From CAJXCL01 sp036011265 (GTDB lineage: Bacteria; Nitrospinota; Nitrospinia; CAJXCL01): a stretch of DNA of 8,442 nucleotides. The position numbers and the translations under genes were made by a program. The stretch lies in NCBI GenBank assembly GCA_036011265.1, contig DASCNB010000213.1, forward strand, positions 1 to 8,442. The letters are read 5' to 3'. The notes below the pieces were generated by a model. It saw only the letters and a list, made by a program, of their open reading frames with translations. It was not told the DNA's origin and made no database searches. Numbering within the stretch: the stretch's first letter is position 1; each line of letters begins with the position of its first letter. This document shows, one piece after another, positions 5,684 to 8,442 of the stretch.

Positions 5684-7189
5684 ATGAAACTTGCGCTTAA
5701 CATGATGGTAAAAAATGAAGCGGGAAATATCGCGGAGTGTATTGCCTCTGTTCAGCCTATAGTAAATGAGATAATTATACTGGACACCGGATCATCTGAT
5801 GATACGGTGAGTATAGCCAGAGGTTTAGGCGCGGAGATATTTCATTTTGAATGGTGTGATGATTTTGCTGTCGCTAGAAACGAAGCGTTATCTAAAGTTG
5901 CAGCAGACTGGGTCCTTGTGCTGGATGCTGATGAGCGAATCGCGCGGGAGGACCATCAACGTATTATAAAGATTATTGATGATGATACTGTTGATGCATA
6001 TTTAATGCTCGCACGGAATTATCTGAGGGGAACAGGATACGACAAATGGTGTGCTGCAACTGGAGAGTATCCGGAAATGGAAAAAGGATACGCGGGATAC
6101 AGGGATCACTTCGTACTAAGACTTTTTAGAAATTATGATTATCTAAAGTGGGACGGAAGAGTACATGAGAACCTTTTATCTGTTGATCCAGCTAAAAAAT
6201 GGTCTGTAAAGCAAACAGATTTGGTGATACATCATTATGGAAAGGTCATGGATGAAAAGCAACTCAATTGTAAAAAGCAAAAATATCTTATTATTACACG
6301 GAAAAAAGCAGACGAGTTTCCAAACGACGCGAAAGCTCAGTTTGAGCTAGGAGTACAGCTTCACGAGCTTGAAATGTGGAAAGAATGTCTAAAGCCATTT
6401 CAGAACGCTTTTGCCCTTTCTGAAGAGTGTAAAGAAGCGCTTTATTTTATTGGTAACACCTTTCACAAGCTTGGCGATCTTAAAAAAGCGGAAGAGATGC
6501 TTGAAAAGTTTTTAACGCTTGAACCGACCCACTGTGATGCGATAGTAACGTTATCTTGCGTTAAGAATGAAAATGGCGACGCAGAATCCGCCTTTATGCT
6601 TCTTGACAGAGCCATAGCGATAAACGCGGATATGTTTAGTGCTTGGTTTAACAAGGGGGTTTTTTGTTTGAAACTTGAGCGCTATGAGGAGGCAGAGCCG
6701 GTCTTTGAAAAAGTTCTGGCACTCATGCCGGACTATGTGCCGGCTATGTATGGTAAATGGTATGCGAATATTTTTCTTGGCAATTTTGAAATAGCGGAAT
6801 CTTGCATGAAAAATTGGATTGCGGAGCACGCAGAACTTAAAATCAAGGTAATAAAAGTTGCACGAAAACTAATGATGATGGGAAAATTTGAAATTATAAT
6901 TCATGCTATTGGTCCTATAGCCAACAAGGTAGATGATGCGGAATCGTATTCGGCGTTAGGCGCGGCTTATCTTTCAGCTAATAGAATAAATGAAGCGGAA
7001 AGTAATCTTGAAAAAGCGCTTGCCCTTGATAAAACATTAAATCCGGCACGCGTCAACCTTGCGCAGATAAAGGAGGTGCATAGAAAGGATATTTTAACAG
7101 CTACCAAACTTTATGAAGAAGCGTTACAATACGAGCCTCAAAGCGAATTTGTTCAAGCGAGAATTAAACTTTTAAAAAATATGTGTTAA
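5684..7189 (+). CDS. Family 2 glycosyltransferase fused to TPR repeats
   Basis: This 501-residue protein probably transfers a sugar from a nucleotide donor to a glycan or protein acceptor. The N-terminal GT-A domain (about 1-190) begins with LALNMMVKNEAGNIAECI, followed by LDTGSSDDT (33-41), FAVARNEAL and the DxD-type metal site DADER (Asp81, Asp83). FRLF-like and HxxL positions (RLFRN at 146-150, VHENL at 160-164) fit WaaE/SunS-like GT2 members. From about 216 to 490 the chain is helical, with TPR-type units near 216-249, 250-283, 318-351, 419-452 and 453-486 carrying typical Ala/Gly/Tyr and terminal Pro spacing. Such TPRs usually bind partners or acceptors. There is no signal peptide or membrane span, so it is probably cytosolic. 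The ATG has only a weak Shine-Dalgarno sequence (GAGAGAAAG). No other glycan gene is adjacent, so the acceptor is unknown. Confidence 0.9.
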   Translation: MKLALNMMVKNEAGNIAECIASVQPIVNEIIILDTGSSDDTVSIARGLGAEIFHFEWCDDFAVARNEALSKVAADWVLVLDADERIAREDHQRIIKIIDDDTVDAYLMLARNYLRGTGYDKWCAATGEYPEMEKGYAGYRDHFVLRLFRNYDYLKWDGRVHENLLSVDPAKKWSVKQTDLVIHHYGKVMDEKQLNCKKQKYLIITRKKADEFPNDAKAQFELGVQLHELEMWKECLKPFQNAFALSEECKEALYFIGNTFHKLGDLKKAEEMLEKFLTLEPTHCDAIVTLSCVKNENGDAESAFMLLDRAIAINADMFSAWFNKGVFCLKLERYEEAEPVFEKVLALMPDYVPAMYGKWYANIFLGNFEIAESCMKNWIAEHAELKIKVIKVARKLMMMGKFEIIIHAIGPIANKVDDAESYSALGAAYLSANRINEAESNLEKALALDKTLNPARVNLAQIKEVHRKDILTATKLYEEALQYEPQSEFVQARIKLLKNMC

Positions 7190-7291
7190 TATGTTGATTT
7201 TTAATATGTTTCTCTGCTAATTGAGGTGCTAAAAAGGAATCCTACGCTGAATTTTTCAGTCTAATATTATAGGAGGACAAAAAGTCGAAAA

Positions 7292-7315
7292 ATGATACAG
7301 GAGGTGGTCCCATGA
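7292..7315 (+). other. Seven-codon leader ORF overlapping the next start by ATGA
   Basis: ATG at 7292 opens a frame reading MIQEVVP and ending in TGA at 7313-7315, which overlaps the ATG at 7312 as ATGA. An AGGAGG at 7271-7276 precedes it by 15 bases, a long spacing. The downstream gene's own ribosome binding site lies inside this mini-ORF. It may couple translation or be chance. Confidence 0.2.
7299..7305 (+). promoter_or_regulatory. Strong ribosome binding site of the secreted-protein gene
   Basis: AGGAGGT is a full Shine-Dalgarno match six bases before the ATG at 7312. It argues that 7312 is the true start even though the frame opened there stops after 14 codons. Confidence 0.75.
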
Positions 7316-7712
7316 AGATCTTAAAAATACCTTATTTATCACTTTCATTATATTAACCTTTCTCTGCTCTTCTCTTTCAGCCGCTTCAGATAGACCTCAA
7401 CGTGTTTTCGAAGTAATCGACTCCCAATTTCCTGCAGAAATCGAAGCCTTTAAGTATTTAAAAGTAGAGAAGGATCGTTATACCTTATTGTGCTATATCC
7501 CTTCTAAGGTTGCAATGGTTCGAGAGATTTTTGCAGTTAGAAATGGGCAGAAGTACAGGATTATTTCACTTGTTTTCTCCACTGAAGTCAGCTCAGTAGG
7601 GAAGGATGGACCGGTTATTGAAATTGTAAAGTGGAAAGGACCTTACTGGCCGGGTGAAGTCATCTATCAGCTTGCAGGAGACCAAATTCAGTCGGCTTAC
7701 CTTAAAAGGTAA
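7312..7712 (+). pseudogene. Small secreted protein of unknown function, frameshifted near its start
   Basis: The ATG at 7312, with a strong ribosome binding site, reads MKILKIPYLSLSLY and then hits TAA. In the -1 frame, a coding frame runs through LFITFIILTFLCSSLSAA, a classic signal peptide core with cleavage likely after SAA, to TAA at 7710-7712. One extra A in the run at 7323-7327 gives MKILKNTLFITF and a continuous 133-residue protein, so a single-base deletion or assembly indel is the simplest reading. Slippage on the A run is possible but not a classic site. The mature part (about 108 residues) has one Cys, mixed charged and beta-prone stretches, and VKWKGPYWPGEVIY near the C-terminus. 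I do not recognise the family. It is probably periplasmic or exported. It follows the glycosyltransferase by about 120 bases on the same strand. Confidence 0.7.
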
Positions 7713-7779
7713 AAAAAATCAGAGTTAATAACAAGTACAGAGAAAACAAGAAAGGTTTTATTAATAAATCTTTAGCAGG

Positions 7780-8442
7780 CTATTTGTGTTCTTCTGAAAG
7801 AAATTTTTCAGCCAATTCCACGTTTTCTTTACTTCCTATAAAAAGAGGCACCCGTTGATGAATTGCATCTGGTTGAATCTCCAAAATCCTTTGAAAGCCA
7901 TTGCTCGCTTTTCCACCGGCATTTTCCACAATATAAGCAAGTGGTATGGCTTCATACAGCAATCTTAGTTTTCCATTAAGCGCTTTAGAGTCAGGTGGAT
8001 ACATAAAAATACCGCCTTTTAGCATGGTTCTGTGAAAATCTGCCACAAGAGACCCGATATATCTTGCTTTATATGGGCGGTTTGTGGCTTCATCTTTTTC
8101 TTTTAAGTATTCGACGCATTTTTTTTGTTGATCGCTCCATAAATTATAATTGCCTTCATTAATGCTGTAAATGCTTCCCCTTGAAGGAATTTTCATATTA
8201 GGGGATGACAGGAGGAACTCACCTAAACCCGGATCCAGGGTAAAACCGTGAACTCCATTTCCGGTGGAATATACAAAAACAGTACTTGAACCATAAATAA
8301 CATATCCAGCTCCCACCAGGTTTTCTCCCTTTTGCAGGAAATCTTCTTTTGTTACTTCTGTCCCGGGAGACAATTTTCTATAAATGGCAAAAATGGTGCC
8401 AATAGACACATTTACATCGATATTCGATGATCCGTCAAGCGG
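7780..8442 (-). CDS. fbp: Class I fructose-1,6-bisphosphatase (5' end cut by window)
   Basis: This enzyme hydrolyses fructose 1,6-bisphosphate to fructose 6-phosphate in gluconeogenesis or the Calvin cycle, in the cytosol. The frame is open to the window edge, where the first visible codons read PLDGSSNIDVNVS, the metal-binding FBPase signature. The GTG at 8409 is therefore internal. Counting from the edge, other conserved blocks are NEGNY (95-99), RYIGSLVADFHR (127-138), GGIFMYP (143-149) and GKLRLLYEA (157-165, with substrate Lys and metal Glu), then AYIVENAGGKAS. The 220 visible residues end with a normal C-terminus (TAG at 7780-7782), so about 110-120 N-terminal residues lie outside, given the usual 320-340. 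The gene is convergent with the secreted-protein gene, 67 bases apart, with no clear shared terminator. A sedoheptulose-bisphosphatase activity cannot be excluded from sequence alone. Confidence 0.96.
   Translation of the reverse strand, partial: PLDGSSNIDVNVSIGTIFAIYRKLSPGTEVTKEDFLQKGENLVGAGYVIYGSSTVFVYSTGNGVHGFTLDPGLGEFLLSSPNMKIPSRGSIYSINEGNYNLWSDQQKKCVEYLKEKDEATNRPYKARYIGSLVADFHRTMLKGGIFMYPPDSKALNGKLRLLYEAIPLAYIVENAGGKASNGFQRILEIQPDAIHQRVPLFIGSKENVELAEKFLSEEHK

Noticed and set aside
7247..7259. CTGAA-TTT-TTCAG hairpin after the glycosyltransferase gene
   Set aside because: It is only five pairs and has no T tract, so it is unlikely to act as a terminator.

Overview
The window is a bacterial chromosome fragment with AT-leaning genes. 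It is cut inside a gene at both ends: dnaE on the left and a class I fructose-1,6-bisphosphatase gene on the right. I cannot name the organism. A DnaE with an intact PHP metal site, a one-domain bacterial histone, an arsenite methyltransferase and a glycosyltransferase fused to TPR repeats fit an environmental, deep-branching group (Planctomycetota such as Brocadiales, Omnitrophota and Bdellovibrio-like lineages are possibilities), but this is a weak inference. I saw no tRNA, rRNA, CRISPR array or intact mobile element.

Layout. Bases 1-3441 (+) hold nearly all of the DNA polymerase III alpha subunit. Convergent to it, on the minus strand, is a 62-residue histone-fold protein (3589-3777) with its own promoter and a perfect 10-bp palindrome in its leader. 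Between the two lies a possible decayed coding remnant (3458-3588). Next on the minus strand is a probable two-gene unit: an MTH1187-type thiamine-binding protein (5004-5300) followed by an ArsM-type arsenite methyltransferase (4010-4960). A 383-bp divergent intergenic region (5301-5683) carries a strong plus-strand promoter and a structured leader for a GT2-TPR glycosyltransferase (5684-7189, +). Downstream is a small secreted-protein gene (7312-7712, +) whose frame is broken by what looks like one missing A within its first codons. Last is fbp (7780 to the right edge, minus), convergent to it.

The genes do not form one pathway. Replication (dnaE), chromatin (histone), arsenic biotransformation (arsM), surface glycan synthesis (GT2-TPR) and gluconeogenesis (fbp) sit side by side in separate transcription units. 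The most notable element is the bacterial histone. It aligns without gaps to the RKT loop and distal Asp of archaeal histones but stops right after a very short third helix, as in the Bd0055-type bacterial histones.

Two places (about 3512 and 7323-7327) would each be restored to a coherent reading frame by one extra base. Either these genes are decaying or the assembly has small indels.
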